A DNA stretch of 64,000 bases from Torymus aiolomorphi. Its lineage: Eukaryota > Arthropoda > Insecta > Hymenoptera > Torymidae. The stretch is taken from contig CM070877.1 in NCBI GenBank assembly GCA_036365515.1, positions 117,649,321 through 117,713,320 on the forward strand, given 5' to 3'. The translations under genes were made by a program, and so were the position numbers. This document shows positions 13,207 to 31,256 of the stretch, piece by piece. The stretch's first letter is position 1; each line of letters opens with the position of its first letter. The notes below the pieces were generated by a model that worked only from the letters and a program-made list of their open reading frames with translations, was not told the origin of the DNA and did no database searches.

Positions 13207-13793
13207 CCCTGGTAGAAATTTGTCTATTACCAAATGGTCATAAAGTCGGTAAATAGCTAGAATAAATGGCCACGATGAATCGCTTTTTCCTCTATTATTC
13301 GCCTATTTAATAGATTGGAAATAAAATGGAATAACCTCAAAATACTCTATTTAAATTTACTCATAGACTTAACTTTACATTTAAGGTCATTCAATTGTAA
13401 TAGATAGCTTACAAAAATGTAAACAATAAACACAGACTAAAAAAAACATTTACAGCACTTCTTTCTTAGATATTAACTGAAACCAATATTTTTCTATTAG
13501 ATTCTGTCTCTCTCACTCCTCGTCATAAGAACAAGCCTTCTACTAGCCATTTTCTAACTAAAAAACTGACCAACAGCTTCTTTTTGTCTCCAATTTTAAT
13601 GCTTTTAAAATAGTTAAGAACAAGCTTGTGTAAATCTCTAAAAAAGTCTTTCTGTTTTCAATCTATTAAATGGTCGAATAATGTTGGAAAAATCGTTTCA
13701 TCGATAGATAGAAATATCCAAGAAATGTTTTGGCTACATCCCACTAGAACTAGCTATTTATTAGGCAAATAATGAAGTCAGTTTCCACCAGGG
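13207..13793. mobile_element. Diverged CCCTGGTAG-family element (587 bp)
   Basis: Starts CCCTGGTAGAAATT and ends TTTCCACCAGGG. The interior aligns loosely with the element at 9846-10867: it shares a TTTACAGC..CTT segment, a CTCTCTCACTC/CTCTCTTACTC segment and an ACTAGC motif near the end, in the same order. TA precedes the left end but CA follows the right end, so the target duplication is decayed or a base has changed. No coding capacity. It is an older member of the same family. Confidence 0.7.
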
Positions 13794-15583
13794 CAACATT
13801 CCTAGAAAAATTAGATTTTCGATACATCAAATATAGACAAGTGGGAGTTATATCCTAGTGTAGAGAATTGACCACAAATCTATTTTTTCTTATATTTACA
13901 AACATCTACCAATAATAATTTCAGGTAAGTATAATATTATACACGTTTACAGAAAATATTCATTTATGAAATATTAAATGAATAGTGTTAAAAATATCGT
14001 AACTAATATCTTTCTTATAAGAATATTACCCGCATCTACGGGAAACGTAATATTTTTTTAATACTTAAGAATTGTGCGTTTTTCATATTTATGGTAAAAA
14101 TGTGAATCTTATTTTTGTTTATTTTAAGAACGACTAAGGACTTTATGTATTGGTACAAAATATTATATTTAGCTAACCTAATATTTCTTTGCAGCGTTTT
14201 ACCTCTTTTTACCATATAATAATTATGTATCTTATAAGATTCCAATATTTCACTTGATATAATCTGCGTTTCAGAACTTGTGGCAAAATTGCACAAATTA
14301 TTCGTGGTCAGCACTGTTACACATCCTCACCTATTTTCAAGCTTTTTACAATGTCGCGTGGCCAGGCTTTTTTCATTCGTTTCGTTTAAAGCGCGTTGGC
14401 GCAACGTCACAAGGCGCGTCGAGCGAGCGAGATATTTAAAAGGTAAAACCGGGTCCAGGGTCAGAGCTGATCTCATCGTGCCGTTGCAGGGAGGGACGGA
14501 GCGGCGACGCCGACAGCGGCATTAGAGAGAAGGTCAACAACCCGCACGACACGGCTGATTTACCCTTATTTACGACATGGAAAAATTCAAGTAAATTGGC
14601 CATAATTCAGAGCACAATGAGACGAGCCACGAGGGACACACTGGAATATCCTCGCTGCCGTTGCAGCTCTTCGGCGTTTCTGATGCTGCCCGCGCGCGAT
14701 GGCTTAATAAACCTTATTTTCTCGGCCGCGGCTCTCGTCATATTCTGTCTTGCTTTTTCTGTCTTCCCGACCAGTCATATTTACAAAATTTATCTCGTAG
14801 AGCACGACGCTCAGTCCACGTGCGCGTATCTTACGAGAAATTGCTGCTTTTCGTTCATCAAAGTTTTTACAAGTAAGAATTTACAATGAATTGTTCACTA
14901 AAAACAACAGGCTCAAGCCCAAAGAACCGCGCTACTTACGGTGCGGCTAATCGCGCGCGCGGCATCACGCCTTCGAACTCTGTAAACGAAACGCCATTAA
15001 TATTAATTTACTCTCGGTTCGAGGCATGCACCGGCCATCGGACGGCGAAATCCGGCGCGCATGCGGTGCTTTAAAATTCGTAGCGCGCGCTGGAAAATCG
15101 CCGCCGAGGAATACATGAATAATTAGCGGGCGCGAAAGTGCGGCCTATACTTGCGCTCGTAGCTCGTGACAATTCATCGGGTCGCGAGCCGAAAGGATAC
15201 GCAGGCCGCATCTTGGATGGGGCGAGGACGTAACGGATTTCCTACAACAACGCCATCGCGAGAAAAGGGGAGACGTGTTCGGTTTTAGGTAGCTGTGCTA
15301 AAAATGCGAAATGCGCTTCCTACTCGTATACGTTATACGAATGTAATTCATTCTGCACGCACCTCATTGTAATTCCGCGGTTGGTGTCATTGCATAACAA
15401 TATTGCCTGCGACTTTAGCACATTAGACCTGATGTCTTTTGTCTTTTTTTATATAGATGAAAGCTATTGATTATACGTGCTGAATCCAAAACGATTGAAG
15501 TCTCATTTTTATTTCCAAGATAGCAGAAATACGTAGTTCTTTATTTGAGTGAGATTTTTCATAATAGATGCTGTTGTGTCGTT
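13794..15583. other. Gene-free DNA with GC-rich block at 14.3-15.3 kb
   Basis: AT-rich to about 14290, then CpG-rich to about 15300. Frames of 60-97 codons occur but overlap, lack domain motifs and do not form an exon series. Confidence 0.5.
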
Positions 15584-15585
15584 GG

Positions 15586-15652
15586 ATCAGTGCTTCGAAC
15601 CCGAGACCTTCCGTTTTTGCGTGTGATTTTCCAGCTGAGCTATACCAATACC
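15586..15652 (-). other. tRNA-like sequence (tRNA relic or SINE head)
   Basis: Read on the minus strand, TAGCTCAGCTGG (15642-15631) matches the eukaryotic tRNA A box, and GGTTCGAAGCA (15601-15591) resembles the B box with a degraded 3' half. The spacing of about 41 bases between box starts is close to that of a tRNA. The acceptor stem pairs only in part, so a functional tRNA is unlikely. A decayed tRNA gene or the tRNA-derived head of a SINE fits better. No poly-A tail or second copy is visible in the window. Confidence 0.5.
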
Positions 15653-15852
15653 TATGCGCATTTCTCGTCGAATCTTCCTCGTATCGCAAGTGCAATCGGA
15701 CCCCAGCTGTCATGCCAGTATTCCACATGTAATACTCCCACGCATTGCTAAAATTATAAATAAATATTGATGCTACGAATAGCTCAAAAGTATCACAGGC
15801 GAGTTAAAATGAACTGTATTTTAAATATATATAAAATAAGGAAAAATACGAG

Positions 15853-16061
<209 letters not shown>

Positions 16062-16424
16062 TTCTATATAGGTTCCGATATCCTCTGAACCTTTCGAACA
16101 GAAGCGAATATTTACGCCAATTTAAATTTTCTAGTTATTTAACGCCTAGTTTTCACAATAGGTCTATTTTAGTTGACCTACCCTGTACATTTAAATACAA
16201 ACTTAACGTTATAAAATACTCTTTGCCACTCATTTTGTATTTTATATGAAAGAAAAGTTTTTATATCTAAGGCCCGAGCACTGTACCCAAGGGAACTTTA
16301 CATTTTCTATATCTTAAAAATAATACCCCCTCAGTATTCATACATCGTGGAGATTGTGGTCATATCGACAAGACATGGTTGTCAATTTCGATCATCAGGA
16401 GGGTTGTGATAATACCTTTCGATA

Positions 16425-16895
16425 ATACAGGACCACAAATTTTTATTTTCTATTGACCTGGACAAACGCACGTTTTCTGTATGAATTTTCAGATGCTGAA
16501 CTCGAATTCGAAAATCGCTTTTTTATATAATCGCAAACTAGAATACTGAAAAGTGTATTCCAAAAATAAAATTCTTGGCAATATGAAAAACCGCTGGTTT
16601 ATAATTTTTTGCGATATGTTGGGGTGAATGGCGGTGTTTGGGGTTGGGATTTGGCAGTTATGGGTAAATGGTTTGTGTTCGTGGGTAATGATTTAGGGCT
16701 AACACGTTGTGTACTGATTAAAGGTTCACGGATTGAGGATTAAACCTGTTTTCAGCACGTTATTGGAACTGACAAAAAATCTGGACGTGATGGGTAGAAA
16801 CTCTCAACGGATTCGAGTTCAGCAGCAAAAAATATGCATAAAACACGCGATTTTTGTACGTCAAATAAAAATAAATATTTGTGGTTCTGTGTAAT
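16425..16895. mobile_element. Degenerate inverted-repeat element
   Basis: Sequence at about 16428-16510 (ACCACAAATTTTTATTTT... to GCTGAACTCGAATTCG) recurs inverted at about 16805-16890, with roughly 80-90 base arms, many mismatches and about 290 bases between. No coding capacity. This is consistent with an old non-autonomous transposon; element ends and target duplication are not clear. Confidence 0.5.
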
Positions 16896-17476
16896 TAGTA
16901 TAGAATTTCGGTTGGTGTTGTGAGTACAGTTTCATCTGCCACCTATTGGTGTTGGCTTGAGTGTAGCCGCCTCTTTTACCGCGTTCAGGCAAATGGCCCA
17001 TCTTTTTGTAATCCTCTTAAACATGGTATTGTAATTAGTACAAACCATTTGTCATATTGGCAAATTTTCTTAATCAGGTCATGAGGTTCAGTGATGTTTC
17101 TATCATCAGGTTCTAGTACGAGTTCGAGAAAGCGGTTACAACAGCCGAGTGGCGGTAGTCAGTGAACTGCAGAAATTTGTCGCCAACACAGGCCGTGAGA
17201 CATCCTACCTAAAGGTTGTTCAATATGGTTTCAGAATGCACTTAGATCTTAGCAAAACTAATCTCAACACGACTCACTAGCGTTAACTTCTGTGGTCCAC
17301 TGGACGCGATGCACCGCGCGCTTTATCACGTGACTTGGAGTAGCTCAACGTCGCTGAAATGGCAGTCCAGTGTGTCTACTGCTACGCACTCTACTTGTAT
17401 GTAACAGCAGGTAAACCACCTACGAGATCTGGTCGGCAATAGGATAGCGAAACACAACCAGCATGCTCACTATTTA
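16896..17476. other. Unassigned non-coding DNA
   Basis: Mixed-composition DNA without long frames, repeats or RNA signatures that I can recognise. Confidence 0.5.
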
Positions 17477-17480
17477 TTAA

Positions 17481-17629
17481 CCTTTAGAGGACGGGGATTT
17501 GGGTTTACTGTTTTCTCTCACTTTTCTATAGAAATCGAGTTTTTGTGATGTCTCACATCTCAAAACTAACACATGTAAAGGGTCGATCATGGGCATGGCC
17601 CGTATAGGGGCCATCCCGTCCTCTAAAGG
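17481..17629. mobile_element. TTAA-flanked MITE (149 bp)
   Basis: Terminal inverted repeats CCTTTAGAGGACGGG and CCCGTCCTCTAAAGG are perfect over 15 bases, and TTAA flanks both sides (17477-17480 and 17630-17633). A TTAA duplication plus a C-rich start is typical of piggyBac-superfamily elements, so this is probably a piggyBac-derived MITE. It encodes no protein. Confidence 0.75.
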
Positions 17630-17633
17630 TTAA

Positions 17634-18336
17634 CAAGGTGGACGTGAGATATCAGAAGGTTACGAGAAAATTTATTCTAGTTCCGATCGATTATGTATAT
17701 ATGATGCGAATTTATTGAGTAGAAGTGGCTTCAAGACACGATAAATAGGATAAATGATTTTTTAATTATAGACATTTTACGAAACATTTACTTAATCATT
17801 TATTTTGATTTAACAGGATATTTTTATTCTTTAAAATAAATTCCAAGTTCATCCATTTCTTTTTTCTACACTTTTATATATTACAATAATAAAAAATTAA
17901 GTGAGGTGGAAACTTAACTCTTTAAATAATACAACTTTCTAAACATTGTAGAACATTACCTAAGAATTGAAAATCAAGAAGCTGGTAATAATTTTATTTT
18001 CAATGTATCATACAACTCACTAGGCAGCAGTTAAAAAAGAAGTCCTCAATTGAAATACCGAGAGTCGGAGAATTATTCTCAAAGATCTCCGTACAAATCG
18101 AGCTGAAAAATTGGATTAAGTCACGTTGAAAGTCCAAGTGTGTGAGTACAGGAAGAGATAAAGAGTGAGGAAGAGAGAGGAAAGAAAAACGTGGGACTCA
18201 GTCACGCCGGGCAAAATGCCTTTTACGACTATTTGTAAGATGCGTAATGCATTTAGAATTTAATGCTGACAAAGCGGTTGAGACGGACAGGTTGCACACC
18301 TTTCACGAGAGATTCGCCTTGGTTTCGCACTAACGT
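17634..18336. other. Gene-free AT-rich DNA
   Basis: AT-rich, with a GA-rich stretch at about 18150-18190. I see nothing else. Confidence 0.5.
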
Positions 18337-18431
18337 GCTCTCTCTCTCTCTTCCTCGCCGTTTCTCTCTTTCGCTCTCTCTCTCTCTTTCTTCCTCTTTC
18401 TCGCTCTTGGCTCAGTTCCTCTCTCTTCCCT
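18337..18431. repeat. Polypyrimidine (CT)n tract
   Basis: Imperfect CT/TTC tract. The Ser/Leu-rich (+) and Arg/Glu-rich (-) frames across it are repeat artefacts. Confidence 0.85.
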
Positions 18432-18845
18432 CGCGCACATGCGCACATACACACACATGCGCACACTTTCTCTTTTTTTTCAAATGGACGTCTCTCGCTC
18501 GGCGCGCGCGTATTTATTATCACGGCGCGCCGCGAGTGCTCCACCTTCTCCGTCTTCTCTCGATCCTCTTCTTCTCCTCTTCGCTTATATTCTGGCGGCT
18601 TCCTCCTCTCGGGCAAGATTTATACCGGGGCAGCGATAGCATCTCATCGGCTCCCAGTCGGTAATTGAACTTGGACGTTTTCGGCATGTTAAAACTAGAA
18701 GGTGGATTCGCGCGCCGGGCGGACCGGCGCACTGCATGAGCGCGACAGGCAATCATAAACGTAAAAATATACCGGATCTCTGGCTATCTAAATGCATCGA
18801 CATTAGTCACTACTCGCTTGCATGCTCGCTTGTCTTCCGTTTTCT

Positions 18846-18848
18846 CTG

Positions 18849-18890
<42 letters not shown>

Positions 18891-19015
18891 CGGCATGCTT
18901 GCACTTTTTTCCATCTTTTTCTCTCTTGTATCCCTCTACTTCTTCTTTACTTTCTTGCTTTTCTTCCTCTTTTCCTTTTCTTCGTCTTCTTCTTCCTTCT
19001 CTCCGCTGTTATACT
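18846..19015. repeat. Polypyrimidine tract with (CT)n core
   Basis: A (CT)n core of about 35 bases is followed by about 120 bases of nearly pure pyrimidine (TTC/TCT-rich). Long homopyrimidine runs can form H-DNA. No coding function is supported. Confidence 0.8.
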
Positions 19016-20147
19016 TGAGCTGTACAAATTCATTTTTCGTGCGTCCCTGTGTTTTTGTTCTGGATGCGATGTTAAGTTAAAAACATCTTATGGATGGTGG
19101 CGAGCTCTGCAATGTCCATCCATGGCATGTGTTTACTGAAAAAAACAAGATCTGTTTCAGTTGTACATTTGAATATTCATTATTTGCTACGGTCATAATA
19201 ATGATTTAGTCATTTATCTAAAAACATACCAACGTTAAAAAACTATAATTATAATAGTATTATAAAAAAGTTTGCATGAAAAATCATAAAAATATTAGAA
19301 TTATAATTCTTCATCGAAGGATTCCAAAGTCTTTTATGTAACTCAGTAGGAGTTAATAAATAGTTATTACATCGGTTACTTAAACTAGATTATGGCGAGT
19401 TAATAATAATTTGAAGCCTGAAGGCATTATTAAATGTTATTTGACGAACTAAATCGTATGATTAAAGCTCGCTGCTATCCGAGCGAAATAGAGCAATCCA
19501 TATCCCGAGCCGTGAACGTATCCGTGGGACATAGCCGAGTTAATTTTGCCAGGTAATAGCGCGGTAGCATTAGCCTTGGCTGATCGAGGCGAAAGGGTCT
19601 CTCCCTGCGTTATCGGCACAAAGTGTATCGGCCCCGTAGCAGTCTCCTGATTCATTGCCGCTCCCTTGCAGCCCATCGTTCTACTTTTCTCTCTCTCTCC
19701 CCTTCTCTCATCCGAAGCTACCAAGTAGCACTATACTCTCGCCAGCGCTTTTCTTCGCCTCTAATATTTCTCGAGCTTTCGAGCTCTTGGGCAATTTAGC
19801 ATCCCGCGAGAACCTACAGCTATCCACCGCTAGCTCCTGTCATTATAGTATTATACTTATATTTCTCTCCGCCATGCTAAAGAATACATTCACTTTTGAA
19901 TCTCGGCCGAGGGACAGAACCGTGTCTACCGTTAGAAGAGTACGCGTAAAGTGCGGTTGCGTATACCTGTAAGAAAGCCGCGTAATTATTTTTTCCCCAT
20001 TACGTAAGTCATTCTATCACTTAGCTTTTTGTCGCTGTTTTCATTTACGTCATAATTTTGGGCTTGAAAAAAATGTATGCAATCATTATTATTCTCAGAA
20101 TATTATTACAGTTAAGTACTTTTTCTGTAATCAATGAAGATCAAAGG
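19016..20147. other. Gene-free DNA with a GC-richer block at 19.45-19.97 kb
   Basis: AT-rich flanks surround a block with frames of about 90-105 codons on opposite strands. Both frames overlap each other and neither shows a domain signature. Confidence 0.45.
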
Positions 20148-20151
20148 TTAA

Positions 20152-20997
20152 GGGGGCTGACACCTTTTTTTCTGAAAGAAAGGTCATATTTTAATACATA
20201 AATGTAAACTAATTATTTCCCACTTTTTACACATAAAATGGGGTATATTTACCTCACCTTAGACCTTGATCTGGGCCTTTATATTGTCCAGAGCCATAGT
20301 CATCGATGAAACAAGTTTTTTCACTTCTGTAATCTTTGAAATTTTCCTGTCAATGGATTGACTCCAGATTTGAACTAAATTACTCCTGAATAGCATAATT
20401 CTCATATGAGTGTAGGGATTTTTGATCCGATGAGAAAAAAAAATTTTGTGCTGTTTTTCAAGAATTTTTTTTTAATTTTTTATATATTTTCATAATTTTT
20501 CTGATGTAAAAATGTTTTCTGACATTTAATCCTAAATCCCTACACTCATATGAGAATTACACTATTCAGGAGTAATTTAGTTCAAATCTGGAGTCAATCT
20601 ATCTACAGGAAAATTTCATAGCTTACGGATAGTGAAAAAACTTGTTTCATCGGTAACTATGGTTCTGGACCATATAAAAGGCCCATCGGAGAAAATTTTA
20701 AGGTAAGGTAAATATACCCATTTTTATATGTAAAAATATGAAATAATTAGTTTACACCACTCTAACCTCAAAATCATAACTTTAATATGATTATTCGGCT
20801 CTCGTGGTATAAAATACGGTACGACACTGGTGCGTAAGGTGATTTTTACCGCATTCGACTTTTCTCACTCGCTTCGCTCGTGCGAAAAACGTCTCCTGCG
20901 GTAAATAATCACCTTCCACACCCGTATCGTAATGTACTATTACATTTATGTATTAAAATGTGACTTCTTATTTCAGAAAAAAAGGTGTCTAGCCCCC
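20152..20997. mobile_element. TTAA-flanked fold-back element (846 bp with nested insert)
   Basis: TTAA at 20148-20151 and 20998-21001 flanks inverted ends GGGGGCTGACACC and GGTGTCTAGCCCCC. The left (20152-about 20420) and right (about 20535-20997) arms are inverted copies over most of their length, each carrying CTCATATGAGTGTAGGGAT near the loop. No coding capacity. A half copy lies at 54739-55158. The TTAA flanks suggest a non-autonomous element mobilised by a TTAA-specific transposase (piggyBac or Kolobok type); which one cannot be told. Confidence 0.8.
20757..20939. mobile_element. Nested insertion inside the TTAA element
   Basis: The opposite arm of the same element and the half copy at 55 kb both read AGTTTACATTTATG without interruption. 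Here 183 bases interrupt that sequence, flanked by TTACA on both sides (20752-20756 and 20940-20944). The insert contains an imperfect fold-back (about 20812-20936) whose right end, inverted, reads TAGTACATTACGATACG. That end is related to the fold-back starting at 22443. Confidence 0.7.
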
Positions 20998-21012
20998 TTA
21001 ATTATCAAAGCA

Positions 21013-21268
21013 CACTCAGAAAACGATCTTCCTGTATCAACGAGAATCTGCCTGTCGGAAGAGGATTTCCACTAAAAATAGAGGCAAGAGGATATCTTCC
21101 TATGGAAGGAGGAATTATCTTACAATAGGAAGTCAAGCTTCCTGTAGCGGGATGATGATTTTTCGCTCAGGAGGAAATTTTTTCGCGCAGGAGGAATCCT
21201 TTTTCGTCGCAGGAAGATTTTCTGGGGAGGAATTTTATTTCAAGACAGGAGGATCGTTTTTCTGAGTG
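21013..21268. mobile_element. CACTCAG MITE, copy 1 (256 bp)
   Basis: Ends CACTCAGAAAACGATC and GATCGTTTTTCTGAGTG, flanked by CA on both sides. The interior is full of short GGAAG/AGGAGG-type direct and inverted motifs (AGGAGGAA, CTTCCTG). No coding capacity. It is related to copy 2 at 21607-22168. Two-base target duplications and a CACT start recall animal CACTA/EnSpm elements, but no transposase is present to prove it. Confidence 0.75.
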
Positions 21269-21270
21269 CA

Positions 21271-21604
21271 ACTTATGTATAATATTTAATCTAAAAGTTT
21301 TTTCATTCATGAAGTTAACCAAGTCTCTCCTAAGTGCTTGTAAGAGTATTGTATTGTAACAATTACAGAAAAAGCGTTATGGTTGCTATAGCCATTCTAT
21401 ACAGGGTGCTCTATTACTTGTCACCCTATCTCCAGTTTTTACTAACAAAGTGGGCTTTCTCCAGACCTTTGCAAACCTATAAGATCGACATCTCTGCTTT
21501 CGACGCGTCTTTCTACTTGCTTTCAAGAGTTAGATAGTCTTATGTATTATTCGTACATCTTTGGTTCTCTAGGTGTTACTGTGCTGTGCTTGTATGTCTC
21601 CATT
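21271..21604. other. Spacer between the two CACTCAG elements
   Basis: Unremarkable DNA of mixed composition; the single 67-codon frame shows no family signature. Confidence 0.5.
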
Positions 21605-21606
21605 TA

Positions 21607-22168
21607 CACTCAGAAAAACAATCCTCTGGTAACAAAATAAAATTCCTCTTGAAAAAATCTTCCTGCAATAAAAAGGACTTCCTCCCACGCGGTAGAATCG
21701 TAATTCGATTACAGGAACCGTGGTCTCCTGTTATAGGAGGCCAATCCTCCTGCAGGAGGAGAATTTTACATTTTATTGCAAGAATATTATGTGTCAGTAA
21801 TGGAGGAATGATATTTTGGGTCTTAGGTTCCCAAAACTCTATTTTATAAATATCATTAAATTACAGTGTAAGACAAGCTTTATTGATAACAGATGACAAT
21901 AGGACTACTATATAAATATTTAAAGTAACTAAAGTCTTTTTGTTTCATTCATGTACAACAATTTTATTTTTACATTAATTATTTATTTAATTTTTTGTTA
22001 ATAATTAATATATATATACGGGAGGAATTCCTCTTATCGCAATGCGACATTGTATCAAGCGGATATTCCTCCTTCCATAGGAAGATATTCTCTTGGCCCT
22101 ATTTTTAACTGAAAATCCTCCTCCGACAGGCAGATTCTCATTGGTAGAGGACGATCGTTTTCTGAGTG
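21607..22168. mobile_element. CACTCAG MITE, copy 2 (562 bp)
   Basis: Ends CACTCAGAAAAACAATCCTC and GAGGACGATCGTTTTCTGAGTG, flanked by TA on both sides. Its right 150 bases are an inverted, diverged version of the left part of copy 1: the AAGAGGATATCTTCCTATGG segment of copy 1 is matched at about 22070-22095 on the other strand. The two copies therefore lie head to head. AT-rich DNA in the middle may be a further insertion. No coding capacity. Confidence 0.75.
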
Positions 22169-22442
22169 TAGAGTTGTAACAATTCTTGATACACAGGAAT
22201 GAATGGCAAAATGTTTTAAAAGTATGTTAGAACATCCATATAATTATTACATTTATTGTACTGGACAGTAGGGGCCAAAACTGAAGAAAAGAATCATTAT
22301 TTTATTTTGAATGATACTCAACCACCAAGAGGTTTTACCAACTCGGAGAGATGTTAATTTATTACTAAATATTTAAAGAAGTAGATGTTATTAAAAAAAA
22401 AAATATTACATCAACTGTAGAAAAGAGACGAGAATACAAAAT

Positions 22443-22712
22443 AGTACATTACGTAACGAGTGCGGAAAGTAGGCGTTCCCGCCAAGAGTGCTGTTTGTGC
22501 GATAAAAGCACGAGTGAAGGGACGCCTACTCTCTGTACGAGTTACGTATACTATTTTTCATCACTCCGTGCGGAAAGTTCGACTTTCGGAGGCTTAGCTC
22601 CGTGCGGAAAGTTCAACTTACTTTCTGCACGGAGCTAAGCCTCCGAAAGTTGAACTTTCCGCACGGAGCTAAGCCTCCGAAAGTCGAACTTTCCGCACGG
22701 AGTGATGAAAAT
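22443..22712. mobile_element. Fold-back cluster with TACATTACG ends
   Basis: Two adjacent palindromes. The first (22443-22555) pairs TAGTACATTACGTAACGAG with CGAGTTACGTATACTA. The second (about 22556-22712) is built of three to four alternating-orientation units of about 50 bases, each holding TCCGTGCGGAAAGTT and GGAGGCTTAGCTC, bounded by TCATCACTCC and GGAGTGATGA. The shared GTGCGGAAAGT motif suggests the second arose by expansion from the first. No coding capacity. Confidence 0.7.
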
Positions 22713-23615
22713 TACTTTAACATTGTGATTCTTGTTATAATACTATAAATTCTCATGTAACTGTGTAAATATTTAAAATATCGGGTACAAAATATGTTGA
22801 ATAAAATGATATTTTACATCTATAATAATTTCCGATGCCATCACATATCGTTAGATGCGAGAAACGCGTGATGGCCGGCTTTTTCCCCTAGCTATTATGT
22901 TATTTTGAACAAATTTGTAAAAGTATTTCTTTATCGCGGTGCAAACAATTTTATTTACTGTTCCTGTTCTATTTCCCATTTAATTATAAAACACATTTAG
23001 TGTGCGCAAAATGTGGTATTTTCCGCGAACAAAACGGATACGCAGAAAATCGAATTTCTTACACTTGTCACAAGTTACGCACGCTATTTTTTAGCATAGT
23101 ATTGTGACTTGGACGGCAAAAACCTACTTTGCACTTTCATTGCGTAATGTACTATTGACAGAACTAAAAACTGACAGTTTGGTGTGGTAGCGGAACTGCA
23201 CCTCCAATCACCGAAGATAAGCAGCACATGGGCAACTTGCAATTCAATCATGTAGGTGATTTTTCGCTCTTAACAAAGTATTCGGTAAGCCTATGGAATG
23301 CAGCATATACGGTAAAAGCACCAGTTGTCGGTCATCTAATTTAGTTGTCGGACACTTTTTCTTTCACAATTCTCAATTTAAACAAATAAATTATTTTGAA
23401 CTTCAAGGCGGTGATCGCGATTTATTTGTGATGAAGTGAATGCCTCAAAGCCTGCTGAGATCTGACTAATTCCTCCACTTTGAAGATTCACATCGTCAAA
23501 ATAAAGGTGTAGATAACGAAAATGAGTATGGGAAAAGGTATAGGTCACTTGCTGGGCCAAATAGGCTGTAGGTGGATAAGTCCCAAATACATCCATACAT
23601 ACATATTATGACAAA
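22713..23615. other. Gene-free DNA with a relic related to the fold-back family
   Basis: About 23060-23156 ends GCGTAATGTACTATT, which is the inverted form of the end at 22443. Together with the AAGTTACGCACG at about 23072, it looks like a decayed member of that family. The rest is AT-rich and without gene signatures. Confidence 0.45.
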
Positions 23616-24005
<390 letters not shown>

Positions 24006-24120
24006 TATACTTGATTATAAGTATAATTATACTTGACCGACAATAATTTTATCAGTTTTCAAGGTAATCAGTTTAATTTTTCATTTTAAAAACACAATTA
24101 CTATCTACGATACAATATTT

Positions 24121-24163
24121 TCCAAAATCTAATCAAACCGTATCCTAATTCGTATTGAAAAGC
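24121..24163 (+). repeat. Third copy of the palindrome arm segment
   Basis: A direct-orientation copy of the arm segment (CCAAAATCTAATCAAACCG...GAAAAGC) without flanking (TA)n. It may be the original locus from which the palindrome arm was copied. Confidence 0.85.
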
Positions 24164-29804
<5,641 letters not shown>

Positions 29805-30076
29805 AGCGATAGAGAGGGAAACACGAAGCATAGAGGTTTCGTAGTGGTGCCGACGCCTAGGCTGGCTGCTACAACTGCGCCGCGCATCGGTCCTCCCCGG
29901 AGCCCTCAGGTTCAACGACACGCCTTGCCTTCCATCGCAGTAAACAACCTGGCGCAGCCTCTCGTGGCCTTCTGGCGCGAGTCACCAGTGCTTCTCAGCT
30001 GCAGCCCGCTGACCTACCGTCGACAATCTTCTATGACTCTTTATATTTTATGCATATTATTATTACTTTTTAGTTC

Positions 30077-30913
<837 letters not shown>

Positions 30914-31256
30914 AATGGCGTAAAAAATTCAGCCTATTCTGGATAACCTATTTATTCGATATTTTGAAAATAATTAAAATGGCTAGCCGAAGAACAAACT
31001 CAATACAAATGATTCAGGATGACGAGAAGCAAAATAGCAATTTACATTTATACTTTGTACTACAAAATGATGTGTAAAAAAATCAAAGATTATTATGGTG
31101 TTTATATATTTGGTAAACCCTGTTATAATTACATAATTTTGTACACAGTACGAAATCGATATTTCATTAATTTATATTTACATTTAAATGGGGAAAATTG
31201 CTTAGAAAACTAGCAAAACTAGTAATTCATTTGGTTAATATATCGTTCGTGGTGTA
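30914..31256. other. Gene-free AT-rich DNA
   Basis: AT-rich DNA with two short frames and no family signature. Confidence 0.5.

Noticed and set aside
19449..19724. 91-codon frame on the - strand
   Set aside because: Overlaps a 105-codon frame on the other strand; neither has a family signature.
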